This document shows positions 1-9,985 of a DNA stretch of 64,000 nt, piece after piece. Position 1 is the first letter of the stretch; each line of letters begins with the position of its first letter. The position numbers were made by a program, and so were the translations under genes. The notes beneath the pieces were generated by a model. That model saw only the letters and a program-made list of their open reading frames with translations. It made no database searches and was not told the origin of the DNA. The DNA comes from Costus lasius (Eukaryota; Streptophyta; Magnoliopsida; Zingiberales; Costaceae). Location: the NCBI GenBank assembly GCA_027563935.2, contig CM050451.1, positions 105,117,565 to 105,181,564 of the forward strand, written 5' to 3'.

Positions 1-849
1 CACTTATTACAGAGTAAATACATCACAATGATCCTTCAACGTGCCAAGATGGATGATGGTTCACGATCTGCATCAACACCAATGGCCACTTCTATTTCCT
101 CACCACCCACTACGTCATTTAACGACCCAACTCTTTATCGAAGTGTAGTGGGTGCACTGCAATATGTCACAATCACACTACCAGATATCACCTTTGTTGT
201 CAATCGTGTGTGTCAATTCATGCACTCATCCTCTGATCAACATTGGGAAATGGTTAAACATATACTTCGGTACTTAAAGGGCACTATTCTTCATGGTCTT
301 CTTTTATATTGTAACTCTTCTAGGGATCTACACGTTTACAGTGATGTTGACTGGGCTAGCTCTCCTGAAGATCGTCAATCCACTAGTGGTTTTGCAATCT
401 TTCTTGGCAAAAATCTTATTTCCTGGAACTCTAAGATGCAACAAACAGTGTCTCGATCAAGTATTGAGGCGGAATATAAAGCTATTGCTAACGCAACTGC
501 TGAGGTCATTTGGATTCAGTCTCTCTTAACTGAACTCCATCTTGCCTCCTCTCAAATTCCAAAACTTTAGTGTGATAACATTGGTGCTACTTATTTAGTA
601 GCTAATCTAGTCTTTCACGCTCGCACTAAATATGTGGAGATTGATTTTCACTTTGTGCGTGAACGTGTCACCATGCGACAACTTACAGTTTCATATATTT
701 CCACAAGTGATCAATTAGCTGATATTCTCACCAAACCTCTTTCGCGAGTCAAATTTCAACAGTTATTATCCAAACTCAATATTTGCTCTACCACAATGAG
801 TTTGCGAGGGAGTGATAACAGCAATACTAGCAACGACAGCAAGGATTAA
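1..849 (+). pseudogene. Ty1/copia polyprotein 3' end (RT tail and RNase H), broken
   Basis: The reading frame enters from the left edge and encodes the end of a copia reverse transcriptase plus RNase H. Visible signatures are YSDVDWA, the STSGF block, SSIEAEY, CDNIGA and the terminal ADILTKPL motif typical of copia polyproteins. The frame is broken only by TAG at 568-570, just before CDNIGA; the family normally has Trp there, so this looks like a single TGG-to-TAG change. Reading resumes in the same frame to 849. The end of the frame runs through a purine-rich tract (801-812) into the presumed 3' LTR, as copia elements commonly do. The 5' part lies outside the window. Family assignment is secure; lineage is not assigned. 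Confidence 0.92.
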
Positions 850-1012
850 TATGTTACCATTATTTGTAAACCTCCCATGTATAAATTTTTTCCCATATAC
901 AATGCCGATTGAGCCATAACTTGTGATGGCGCTCGGCTTGATTTTATCTATAAATATAACAGAAATTATTTATCTTTCACCTGTGTCTTCTTGGTTCTTT
1001 CATTTGTCTGCA
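813..1012 (+). repeat. Presumed 3' LTR of the copia element
   Basis: A polypurine tract (TTTGCGAGGGAG, 801-812) is followed at once by TGATAACA, the expected TG start of an LTR. A possible CA end lies at 1011-1012, just before sequence of a different origin. The right boundary is a guess because the partner LTR and the TSD are outside the window. Confidence 0.45.
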
Positions 1013-1260
1013 CCTATTCCAAAACTTTTCACAGTTCAAACGCTTCCACGTGTCAAGTGCAATTGCTGAAAACACCGGCTGATGGAATTCGGCAAGAATA
1101 GCGGCAGCAGGGAAACCCGGAAAGGAGCTGAGTAGGAGGTGACGCCTCGGAATAAGACGTTCCCGCGTTCCGCTAAGGCGGCGAGGTCGTTGGCCAAGAA
1201 TGTGATCCGGCGAGGTCCGTGGCAGCAAGGATGGGAAGAATGTCTAGGAGGTGTAGATTA
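1013..1260 (-). mobile_element. Fragment of a copia-type leader region, inverted
   Basis: Read on the minus strand, this stretch matches 23745-23915 in several blocks, for example CTTTCCGGGTTTC, TTGCCGAATTC and AAGCGTTTGAAC. At 23.6 kb the same sequence lies just downstream of an LTR end and a tRNA-Met primer-binding site, so both copies are probably leader DNA of one retroelement family. Open frames here are short and not conserved, so no gene is called. Confidence 0.5.
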
Positions 1261-2660
1261 ATGGAACAATACTCTTGCGCAATGATTGCAAGGGGCTGAT
1301 TTTACTTTTTAATTTTTGTTAGTCAAAGAATTACTTATTCAAGCAGCTAAATTTCAGCTTCTTCCGGGCAGCTAAAATTTGACTGCTGCGCCTAGCAGAT
1401 CAACCCAAACATCTTCTTCTATTATGTTTTTGTTGGCCACGCCCGCAGAAGCAGACGGGCAGCTGCCCCAAATGAAGCCATAGATGGCTCCGAAATCACA
1501 ACAAAGAGTATTATAGCAGAAAAATAATTCAATCATAATAACAAAGATGAAAACAGTAACCTTCTTTAGTTCTCATCTTTTTCACAATGCATGGAACGCC
1601 CTTCTCCAAACCTAATTTGGGTCATCTGGAAGAAAAGAAATTAAAGACTAATTAGGAGAAGTCATGTGGCATCACAAATTTCTCGTTTCATTGAATGATG
1701 TCGGAAGCTTCGGTTCTGTTGTCAAGCGATAGACTATGCTCTCCTCTGGAGCAGTTTGTTTCATGCACTCCTTAATTTGTCCTTATGCTCCTTCCAATCG
1801 TTTTAAGAGTTTCAGATTATGCATCTTGTTTAAGCTATCTGAATTTTTTTCTTCCTCGATAATTTCTTTTTTGCGGCTAGATTTTGCACATCCTAATGAG
1901 TTATACTCTATTGGTTTGTTTCAATTTACTCCTATAATTTTTTTTAAAAAAAAAACAATTTGTCTCCTCTAATATTACTTCCCACGTTAATATTTCATCA
2001 GTAATTAAGCTAGGTATGTAGATATTCTTAATTAATTAAAAGAGAGACGCAGAATCGAATGTCTTGGAGATTTAAATGAGCAGAGGTCAAAGTAGAGGAA
2101 GAAAAGGTCCGCGTACACGTTAGCGAAGGAGAAGGAAAGGTCAAGGCAGCTCACCTCCTCAATTTTGCTCATCTAAATTCATTAATTAATTAATTAACAA
2201 TTAGGTCCCTACTTTTTTTGACTCTGTCCCTACTTTAATTCCGTGCAGCCTTCGCTTTCTCGAATAAACTACAAAAGTTTGCCCCTCTACTAATTGCAAT
2301 GTTAAATTATAACTAATTGCATGACTACTCCGAGTCAAACTTGCACCTCAAAATTCCAAACCATCCACACCTAAAATGGTTGGTGTGCATTGACCCACAA
2401 GACTTGGGTCTTTGACTGAGCTTTCATATATAGGCAGAAGCGCAGAAATAAGCAGAATAGAGTAGTAATACTCGTGTGTCATTTTAACCCACCAATTTGC
2501 CACCAATTTCATCAACATCATGTGTATGTATTCAGTGTTTTGATGCAAAATTAACTACAGATCGTCGTTTAATTAAATAAATAGAATGCGAATAAATAAA
2601 ATAATTATCATCTTGCGCCAGTGAAGAAAGTTAAAAGTATCTGTCGTTGCGACGTCTCAA
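1261..2660. other. Intergenic, no gene recognised
   Basis: AT-rich DNA with runs of A/T and TTAATTAA-type simple sequence near 2180-2200. Neither strand holds a coding frame with recognisable motifs. The right end forms the 3' flank of the minus-strand RING gene. Confidence 0.6.
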
Positions 2661-3170
2661 TCAGCGAAGACGGAGGAGGCGAAGGCTTGGTCTTGCCCTC
2701 TTCCCTTGGTTGGCAGAGGACGACAGGAGTGGGGCCCTGCACAATGGGCAGCTGACCTGGCCAACATCGATCCACCTATCGATGCACTCCGCGTGGAATC
2801 CGTGTCTGCAATTCCCAAGCTCTCGCACCTCCTGCTTCGCCTCCAGTTCCCCCAAGCAAATGATGCAGCTCGGGTCTTCCGTTTGGCAGCCCTCGGTCGT
2901 CAAATCCGAGAACCGCACCTTCCTGAGCTGCTTCTTGATCGACGCGCTGATCGGGGCGTGGCACTTGGACGCAGGCGAGGAGCCTTCCGCCTCCGACAAG
3001 TAGAACTCGTGCTCCTCCCAGGGGGAGATGAGCGGCTCCGACGGCGCGTAGAGGCCGAGGCAGCTGAGGACTAGAGAGATGGCGAACTTGACGTACGCAA
3101 GGTAGAAAAAGAAGGTTATCACAGGCTTCGGCAGCACTAGGTAGCAATTCTGATCAGCAGGGAAGCCCAT
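2661..3170 (-). CDS. RING-H2 zinc finger protein, BRH1/XERICO-like E3 ubiquitin ligase
   Basis: Single-exon gene encoding 169 residues. The N-terminus (MGFP, then a hydrophobic segment at about residues 12-38) matches the membrane-anchored plant BRH1 family, which is similarly sized and usually intronless. A RING-H2 finger follows with C102, C105, C121, H123, H126, C129, C141 and C144, in the order C-x2-C-x15-C-x-H-x2-H-x2-C-x11-C-x2-C, with the DRW sequence after the sixth ligand. Such proteins recruit E2 enzymes and ubiquitinate targets at membranes; Arabidopsis BRH1 responds to brassinosteroid and elicitors (family knowledge). The start is the MGFP methionine shared with the family. A TATA box lies about 100 bp upstream and a W-box cluster further up. 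The basic, Arg-rich last ten residues are unusual but do not disturb the finger. Confidence 0.92.
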   Translation of the reverse strand: MGFPADQNCYLVLPKPVITFFFYLAYVKFAISLVLSCLGLYAPSEPLISPWEEHEFYLSEAEGSSPASKCHAPISASIKKQLRKVRFSDLTTEGCQTEDPSCIICLGELEAKQEVRELGNCRHGFHAECIDRWIDVGQVSCPLCRAPLLSSSANQGKRARPSLRLLRLR

Positions 3171-3267
3171 TTTTAAGCAGCAGCAGGAAGGGAAGAGACT
3201 ACAGAGAGAGGTGGATGGATATACTGTTTAATCAGGCACTGACAGGGAAGAATTGGAAGAGTATTCT

Positions 3268-3280
3268 AATTATATAGAGC
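3268..3280 (-). promoter_or_regulatory. TATA box of the RING-H2 gene
   Basis: The minus strand reads CTATATAAT about 100 bp upstream of the ATG, a normal plant core-promoter distance. No alternative TATA is nearer the start codon. Confidence 0.6.
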
Positions 3281-3450
3281 TAGCGATTCTCTGGCAAGGA
3301 AGCTTCTTTCCGAGTGGCGATTGATTACTAAATTTTCAAGCGATTTAATTACAATTACCGGTCGATCACCTACCATAGAATTATTATTTCATGAAGGTTG
3401 TTGCTGTTTTAGGCAATTCAGACCAGTCAAAATTGGTCGGCTTTCTCCAT

Positions 3451-3480
3451 TTTAATTAATTAATTAATTAATTAATTAAT
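3451..3480. repeat. (TTAA)n microsatellite
   Basis: An uninterrupted run of TTAA units about 30 bp long, in the upstream region of the RING-H2 gene. Confidence 0.9.
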
Positions 3481-3545
3481 GTGGCATATATGCACACAAG
3501 CATCACATTTTCTTAATTCAAAATATGTGAATTGTTAATTAACAA

Positions 3546-3794
3546 TTGACCTTTCAATTCCCTAGCTATAGGAAAAATTCAAATAATCCATCACTGTAAC
3601 CGTGCACGTATTTTGACTGCACCAATTTCTCCACATGTATCAAATCCTTAAATTACAGTAGATCATATGTAGTCAAAGTCATCAACTACGCAAATGCTAA
3701 TTTGACTAACTAATTATTATCGAGGTTCCACTGTAACTTGACCAAGTAATCAACGTTATAGGTTCAACTATTGTTTGACCCGGTTCCACGTCAA
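3546..3794 (-). promoter_or_regulatory. W-box cluster upstream of the RING-H2 gene
   Basis: Six TTGAC[C/T] motifs, in both orientations, occur at 3546, 3613, 3671, 3702, 3738 and 3775, plus a TTGACG at 3789-3794; another AGTCAA is at 3425-3430. These are WRKY-factor core sites. They sit about 375-625 bp upstream of the RING-H2 ATG, so WRKY control of a defence-related E3 ligase is plausible. That is inference; AT-rich DNA gives some chance matches, though about 0.5 cores would be expected in 250 bp of random sequence. Confidence 0.5.
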
Positions 3795-3799
3795 TCCAC

Positions 3800-4224
3800 T
3801 TTGGTTAAAATCTAGTATCACCAAAAAGAAAGAAAGAGCAGGTGAACTAATCTTGGAAAACAAAAATGAATGAGATCAATTAGCTTTTTAATTATGAACA
3901 TTAACGAGGACTGCTATTGAATTGTTAGTGACGAACCATCAATTAACCCAAGGAGTGCATCACTGTTGCAAATCAAGTGTTTTATCCCTGGAGCGGTACT
4001 AGTGTCGGCGTGCTCCGACGACTATTGGCGATGCGCGTTTTCAAGTGCAGGTTTGCGATAATGGGTTTGATGGCCTAACTCCATTGTAGAATTTTAAAAA
4101 GACTGCCAATTAATTAATTCGGAATGTGGTTATAATTTACATATTAACCTATTTATTTAGATTTATCGTGTAACTCTTCCTGCAAATTTTGCTGAAAACG
4201 TCTTGATATAATTGGGCAAGACAA
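3800..4224. other. Intergenic, no gene recognised
   Basis: AT-rich spacer between the RING-H2 upstream region and the duplicated segment that starts near 4225. No coding or repeat signal was recognised. Confidence 0.6.
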
Positions 4225-6122
4225 ACATTTTATTATGATATTAAAATAATATAATTACATGACAACGTACGTTAATAAACCATAGATTCTAAAAAAAGTA
4301 TATATTAAACTATTTATTTTTTTATTTACTAAAAAGTACAAAGTACAAGACTAATTTTTCACACATTTAGAATTCTTATTTATAATTCTATAATAATTTA
4401 ATTTGAGTTTAATTAATTAAAATTTGATTAAATTAGAGTCAAAATTAGTGAACATGCCCTAAAATCCTAACTGAGATCTAGTCTACAAATATTAACTACA
4501 CATTAGACTTGGGTTTAGTGTGATGCCAATTCTCCGGCAGACCGGGCCAGAGCGTAAACGGGCCAGGGCGGTGATCCAAGAGCCCACTGTTGGCCCAAAG
4601 CAGAGGAACTTCGCTGGTTCGACGAAGCCCGCTCGGAGGCGGACAAAGCCTGCGACTCCAACTCCCTCTTCCGCATAGTCGACAACATCATCCACGGCCG
4701 GATCAACGACATCTTTCCCGGCGTTATCAATAGCAGGATCTCAAGCAGGAACGAGAGGAGCGGCTGGTGGATATCTGCGGCGGACTGAGCGGCGAAATCA
4801 CGAGCGGAGGCGTGATTCGCGATCCGCAAAGATGGAAGGGAAGGAATGGCGTCGGCTGGCTTCCCAAAGGAGGAGGCGTCCTTCCTCCTTAAATCCTCGG
4901 GTGGACGAACGAAGTAGGAGGCAGAGCACCATTGGAGACAGAGAGGGCGAATTCTTCTTCGGCGGCGAAGACATTTCCCAGCGGCGGAACGTTCTCTTCC
5001 GGCGGATCTCAAGCAGGCGAGCAGTGTGCGACGCTGTTCCCCCTCCTCCTCAGCGTGCGCGAGGCGAACACTCCTTCCGGGTGGCGATCGATGACGAGGT
5101 CGGCGCATTCCGTCCGCAGCGAGAGCTGGTGAAGAGGGAGTGAGTGAGGATCAGTGAGATCTGTAAAAGGGTTTAGGTAGGTTTGATTTTGTGAATCAAA
5201 CGGAAATTTCCCTATTGTGTTGTCTTCCCCGGCGCCGATCTTCTTCCCTTGCAATTTCCGGCGACAAGCTCTTCTCCATCACCGTCTGGTTCGACGCGAC
5301 CCGGCAGCCGTGATCTCCGACGAAGGCGAAGGCTGATGCGAGGACTTGAACCATTCAAGCCTGCCGCACGCCCGTCCCTGTACACTTCCCCGGCGACGAG
5401 CCGTTCGAAGGTGAAAACGACGAGGCAAGCTCCGAAAGGCATTCGATTCGAGGAGTTGACCGAGTCAACGAATTCGAACGCGCAGACGAAATCACGTTTC
5501 CGTGATTTTGATTCGGTTTTGGTGCGCAAATCGAGGCAAACCGGGTGACGTGGACTGGGCCGATTACAGTGGGCGTGACATTTAGCATGATCTTGGTAAA
5601 ATGTTGGGCCAACACGCATATCAAAAACATTAAGTATTGTTGGGCTACTACTCATCCACACTATTGACCAATCTCATTCAATACACAACCAAAGTGAGCT
5701 GTACAAAGATCAACCGTACAGGCCCAATTTGATCTATATCAAGCAAGTTAGGTTGTACAACGATCAACCCAAATAATTCTAAAACACATCATAAACCTAT
5801 TAAAAGGCCGCACGCATTTCTATTATTTGCATAACATTCTTTCCTTTCCATGCAATTATCATTTAATAAATTCAAGCGATAATTGTACCATTATGTCTTA
5901 CTAAAACACACAACGCATTATGGTTAGTCCAGATAAACTTTGATATGTTCATTAAACTGAATCACGATAAAATTCACTAATACAATCTCCTTTCATGAAT
6001 GTACACAATTCTTTTTATGAATATTTTAATACTTCAACATCATAATTCAGAATTAATCAAAATTTATACATTATTAGCAAATTCACTTTATACCGAATTG
6101 ATGGAGCCTCATGTAATCGAGA
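4225..6122. repeat. Diverged duplicated segment, copy 1 (interrupted by a solo LTR)
   Basis: The left arm (about 4225-4513) aligns with 19265-19566, and the right arm (about 5586-6122) with 20380-20945. Shared blocks include GAGATCTAGTCTACAAATAT, CGCACGCATTTCTATTATTT and TTCAAGCGATAATTGTACCA, in the same order and orientation. The copy here is split by the solo LTR at 4519-5580, while copy 2 is split by a different element at nearly the same spot. It may be an old segmental duplication or two members of an unrecognised transposon family. Confidence 0.75.
4519..5580. mobile_element. Solo LTR with TSD TTTAG (family shared with 39085-40055)
   Basis: A 1062-bp GC-rich segment starts TGTGATGCC and ends GGGCGTGACA, flanked by identical 5-bp repeats TTTAG at 4514-4518 and 5581-5585. 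TG...CA ends plus a 5-bp TSD and no internal domain are the mark of a solo LTR left by LTR-LTR recombination. The sequence is related, though diverged, to 39085-40055, for example GCGGAGGCGTGATTCG. Long open frames on both strands reflect GC content, not genes. Termini resemble Ty3/gypsy LTRs; the lineage is not proven. Confidence 0.85.
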
Positions 6123-6650
6123 GAAAATATCATAGGCACAGCCTACAATTCTTCAGCACGACTAATCCATCATTCAACTAGCGCGCATCTGAAAGTTTCT
6201 CATCGAGTTTGTTCTTGCAAATTTTCGTTAAAATTCAAAAAATTCAATGATAAAGTTTGATAATACATACAAATGCAAAAATTAATAAAAAAATATTAAA
6301 TAAATTAAATAAATTTACTAAAATTTAAATAAAAAATTTTAATAAATTTACTAGAATTAACTTATTAGGACTGCGGCTGTGTCTACAATCTGCACCACCC
6401 CGTTATAGTAGTGGCTCCTCCACTTCCGTATCAACATACGCCCCTCTCAGCTTTGTTCCCTCACTCACCTTCTATCTCTATTGCCGCTTCAAATCCACTA
6501 CAGCCCTACTTGCCTTCCGTTGCCTCAACACTGACCACCGCAGCCACTGCCACCGCCTTCTAGGTCACCACCGCCACCTCTATTACCATCGGCACCTTTC
6601 ATTCAATCTATTATCAATATGAGTATTCATTTTTAATAATATTACTTCCT
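6123..6650. other. Intergenic, no gene recognised
   Basis: AT-rich up to about 6360, then a GC-richer patch (6370-6600) full of CCACCGCC triplets that resembles decayed 5'-leader or coding DNA. No frame with conserved motifs survives. Confidence 0.5.
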
Positions 6651-6925
6651 GACATAGATCAATGTCTCTCGACAATTGGAGCTCCTGGTGGGCACATTAT
6701 ATGTCTGCCTTTTAAGGGAAAAAATCTCCTAAGAATGGGACTGCCTAAGAATCTTAAGCAGTGCCCTTTAGAATTCGAGAATCAAATCTTAAAGTTGCCT
6801 ATATTTACGAATCTCAGAGCACACCCACTCTCGTTAATGCCCCGTTACTCGACGATATAGTTAACCCTAATTACTTTTTAAAATGCTATTAACTCATGTG
6901 CTTTCTTTCTCTCTCCCATGCGAAC
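6650..6925 (+). repeat. Dispersed repeat, inverted relative to 18900-19140
   Basis: The plus strand here aligns with the minus strand of 18900-19140 over roughly 240 bp. Shared blocks include CCTAAGAATCTT versus CCCAAGAATCTT, AATCTTAAAGTT, AGAGCA[C/T][A/G]CCC, and the TAACCCTAATTACTTTT / TAATCCTAGTTACTTTT pair. No terminal repeat or coding capacity was recognised, so the repeat class is unknown. Confidence 0.6.
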
Positions 6926-6951
6926 CTAGAGCATGATTTGATCTCTCGCCT

Positions 6952-9900
6952 TGTTGAGATTTTTGTCGGGATTTTTATGCTTAACTTGATAAATTCCTAA
7001 TCTCACTTGTGTAATCACAACAATATATATATGATGCAAATAATGAAATCAGAGTAATAGCAATCTAGAAAATATGAACATTAAGATTTAACATGGAAAA
7101 ACCCCCTAAAAATAGGGTAAAAAACCACGGAGCCGGCCATTAAAATTTCACTATATATCCAACAAATACAAGGTCTCTTCACAATCAAAGATTTCATCAA
7201 ATAGGATGAAAATCAACTGAAGGGAAACACAAATCCCCTAATCACTCTCTGAATTAATTCAGACAAACGAAGAGACCAATCGAAAAACTAACTGTTGGAT
7301 ATGTAAGGAATTACCCCAGAAGAAACTCTGTAAATTCTTACGCCGATCAGATAAAAAACTCCAAGATTGTGCCAAGAAGAAATCGGCTTTCTCTTTTCTC
7401 TCTCCTTCTCTCTCTAGCCGCCGCTCACGTTTTGCTCTCATCAAAATCGAGAGCCTCCCCAATTTCCAATTCCACAGTTGCAAATTGCCCTGTCAAATTT
7501 GTTTCCATGTTACTATTAACCCAAAATAGTAACTTAACTTAATTAGATATCTCTTTTACAAAAAAGCCCCTAAGACCTTTTATATTTACAAATGGGTCCC
7601 TGCATGATACAGGACCTATATCTAACAATCTCCCCCTCCTGCATCATGCAGGGAAAGCCAAGCCACCTATCTTCTTATAAACCTCAGTCTTCTCTTTTGT
7701 CACAACCTTCTTCACTCGATAGCACTATATTTTTCTTCCATCTTTGCTCATGACAAAACCGTTGTCAAATTACCTTAAAGGATTTCTTCCTCTAAGAGAC
7801 TTTCTCAACTGAGTTTTCATCTGAGATTGCTAAGATATCTGTCTTTTCTGTGCACTGCTTGCATCAATTGACTGGTGCTCATCCTGGAACTCTCACCCTG
7901 GCTGAGAAACTGGCTCACTTTGTACTTTAGGAGAAATGACATTCTTTAATAGAATCTTCACACCCTTCTGACTCAAGGGTTCAATCCTCCTGTGACATAA
8001 CTCTGAAGTAGGTGCTGAAGCAGTACTAATTTCTCCTCTGAGAACCTCAACATCAGTGTGATAAAGAGCATGTTGCTTGCTTCCTCTAGCACATATAAGT
8101 GATCCTTTTGTTAGCTTCCACTTTTCATTACCAAATGTGCTCACTAAACCCTCATCATCAAGAACACCAGGTGACATCAAACTGAATCTCAAGTCAGGGA
8201 TATACTTAACATCTCTGAGAATTATCCTATGTCCAAGGTTAGTCTTGATAATGATATTCACTTTTCCTTTGATAATTGCAGTATCCTTATTTCTCATCTT
8301 TACAACACCTAAGTCACAATGATGTAATGATGAAAAATAATCAATATGAGGGGTAGCATGAAAAGAAACACCTGTGTCAATGATCCAACTGTCTTTTCCA
8401 TTGACTGTCAATATACTTTCTGTGTCACTTGTTGCTAGAATGGCAACATCACTATCCATAGTGATTGTAGTGTTGCTCTCTTTATCCTCTCTTATGATTC
8501 CACTGCTTTCTCCTCTTTGAGCCTTTTTGAATGACCAACAATACTTTTTAATATGTCCCTTCTTATGGCAATAAAAGCACTCAACATCTTTTCTAGTAGA
8601 TGAATTGTTCCTAGAATTCTCATGCTGGTATAGAGATCTATTTGTACTTCTACCACGATTTTCAGTCACCAATACTTGAGATCTATTTGCATCCACAAAC
8701 ATTCTTCTGATTTCTTCATTCAACAAGCTTGAAGTTACTAGGCTCATGGATAACATATCATCTGGTGCTGCATTACTAAGAGATACAACCAAAGTCTTCT
8801 AACTCTCTGGTAGAGAACTCAATAACAAAAGTGCCTGCAGTTCATCTTGAATTATCATCTTCATAGAAGCCAAATGATTGATAATGCTTGTCATGTCATT
8901 CAAATGCTCAATAATTTTTCCACCTTCCATATACTTTAGATTCACCAATTTCCTAATCAAGAAAGCCTTGTTACCAGCAGTTTTTCTCTCATATAAGTCT
9001 TCTAATTTTTTCCACAACTTATAAGCAACTTTTTCATTCACAATATGATGAAAAACACTATCTTCCACCCACTGCCGAATATAACTGATGGCTTTTCTAT
9101 TCAACTTGTTCCAGTCATCATATGCTATTTTTTTTTGTTTGGTTTCATTTTCAACTGTATCAAATAATTCTTTGCAATATAGGTAATCTTCCATCTTGGC
9201 TTTCCAGATAAACCAATTTTCTCCATTCAAGACTACCATTCGATTGCCAATCTCCATGATTAACACAAATGACTGAAGAACCTGCCTCTGATACTACTAT
9301 TGGGATTTTTATCTCGACAATAATAAATCCCTAAATCTCACTTGTGTAATCACAATAATATATATATGATGCAAATAATGAAATCAGAGTAATAGCAATC
9401 CAAAAAATATGAACACCAAGATTTAACGTGGAAAACCCCCTAAAAATAAGGTAAAAAACCATAGAGTCGGCCACCAAAATTCCACTATATATCCAACAAA
9501 TACAAGGTCTCTTCACAATCAAAGATTTTATAAAGATGAAAATCAACTCAAGGGAAACACAAATCCCCTAATCACTCTTTAAATTAATTCAGACAAATGA
9601 AAAGACCAATCGAAAAACTGACCGTTAGATATGTAAAAAATTACCCCAGAAGAAACTGTGTAAATTCTTGCACCGATCAAACGGTAGACAACTCCAAAAT
9701 TACGCTTAGAAGAAATTAGCCTTCTCTTTTCTCTCTCCTTCTCTCTAGCCGCCGCTCACGTTTTGCTCTCGTCAAAATCGAGAGCCTCCCCAATTTCCAA
9801 TTCCACAATTATAAAATTGCCCTCGTCAAATTTGTTTCCACGTTACTTATTAACCCAAAATAGTAACTTAACTTAGATATCTCTTTTAAAAAAAATCCTA

Positions 9901-9952
9901 AGACATTTTATATTTATAAATAGGTCCCTGCATGATACAAGCATATCTAACA
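6952..9952 (-). mobile_element. LTR retroelement A, gag-protease only (TR-GAG-like)
   Basis: Two similar ~650-675-bp LTRs (6952-7627 and 9298-9952) enclose about 1.67 kb. On the minus strand the LTR begins TGTTAGATAT and ends near AAAATCCC. Beside the 9298 LTR lies a tRNA-iMet-type primer site (TAGTATCAGAGGC, 9284-9296); beside the 7627 LTR lies a polypurine tract (GGAGGGGGAGAT on the minus strand, 7628-7640). Inside is a copia gag with zinc knuckle, a protease and the start of the pre-integrase region, but no integrase, reverse transcriptase or RNase H. Element B downstream has the same layout. Outer TSDs are not clear, because element B's LTR abuts the right end directly. Confidence 0.88.
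7893..9266 (-). pseudogene. Copia gag-protease of element A, one in-frame stop
   Basis: The gag begins MEIGNRMVVLNG (first possible ATG at 9266, likelier start at 9257) and carries the plant copia gag helices, including WKKLEDLYE. TAG at 8799-8801 interrupts it after LPES; the paralog in element B has Trp there, so this is another TGG-to-TAG change. Downstream come an intact CX2CX4HX4C zinc knuckle (CFYCHKKGHIKKYC), the aspartic protease motif DTGVSFHATP (family: D[ST]GAS-H) and a pre-integrase remnant (LCHRRIEPLSQKG). The frame then stops at 7893 with no integrase core. The protein would package RNA but could not reverse-transcribe it without help in trans. Confidence 0.88.
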
Positions 9953-9985
9953 ATTTTACCTCAACAATAATAATCTCACTTGTGT

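Noticed and set aside
4515..5108. 197-residue minus-strand open frame in the 4.5-5.6 kb region.
   Set aside because: It lies within a solo LTR bounded by the TSD TTTAG; the related LTR at 39 kb does not keep the frame.
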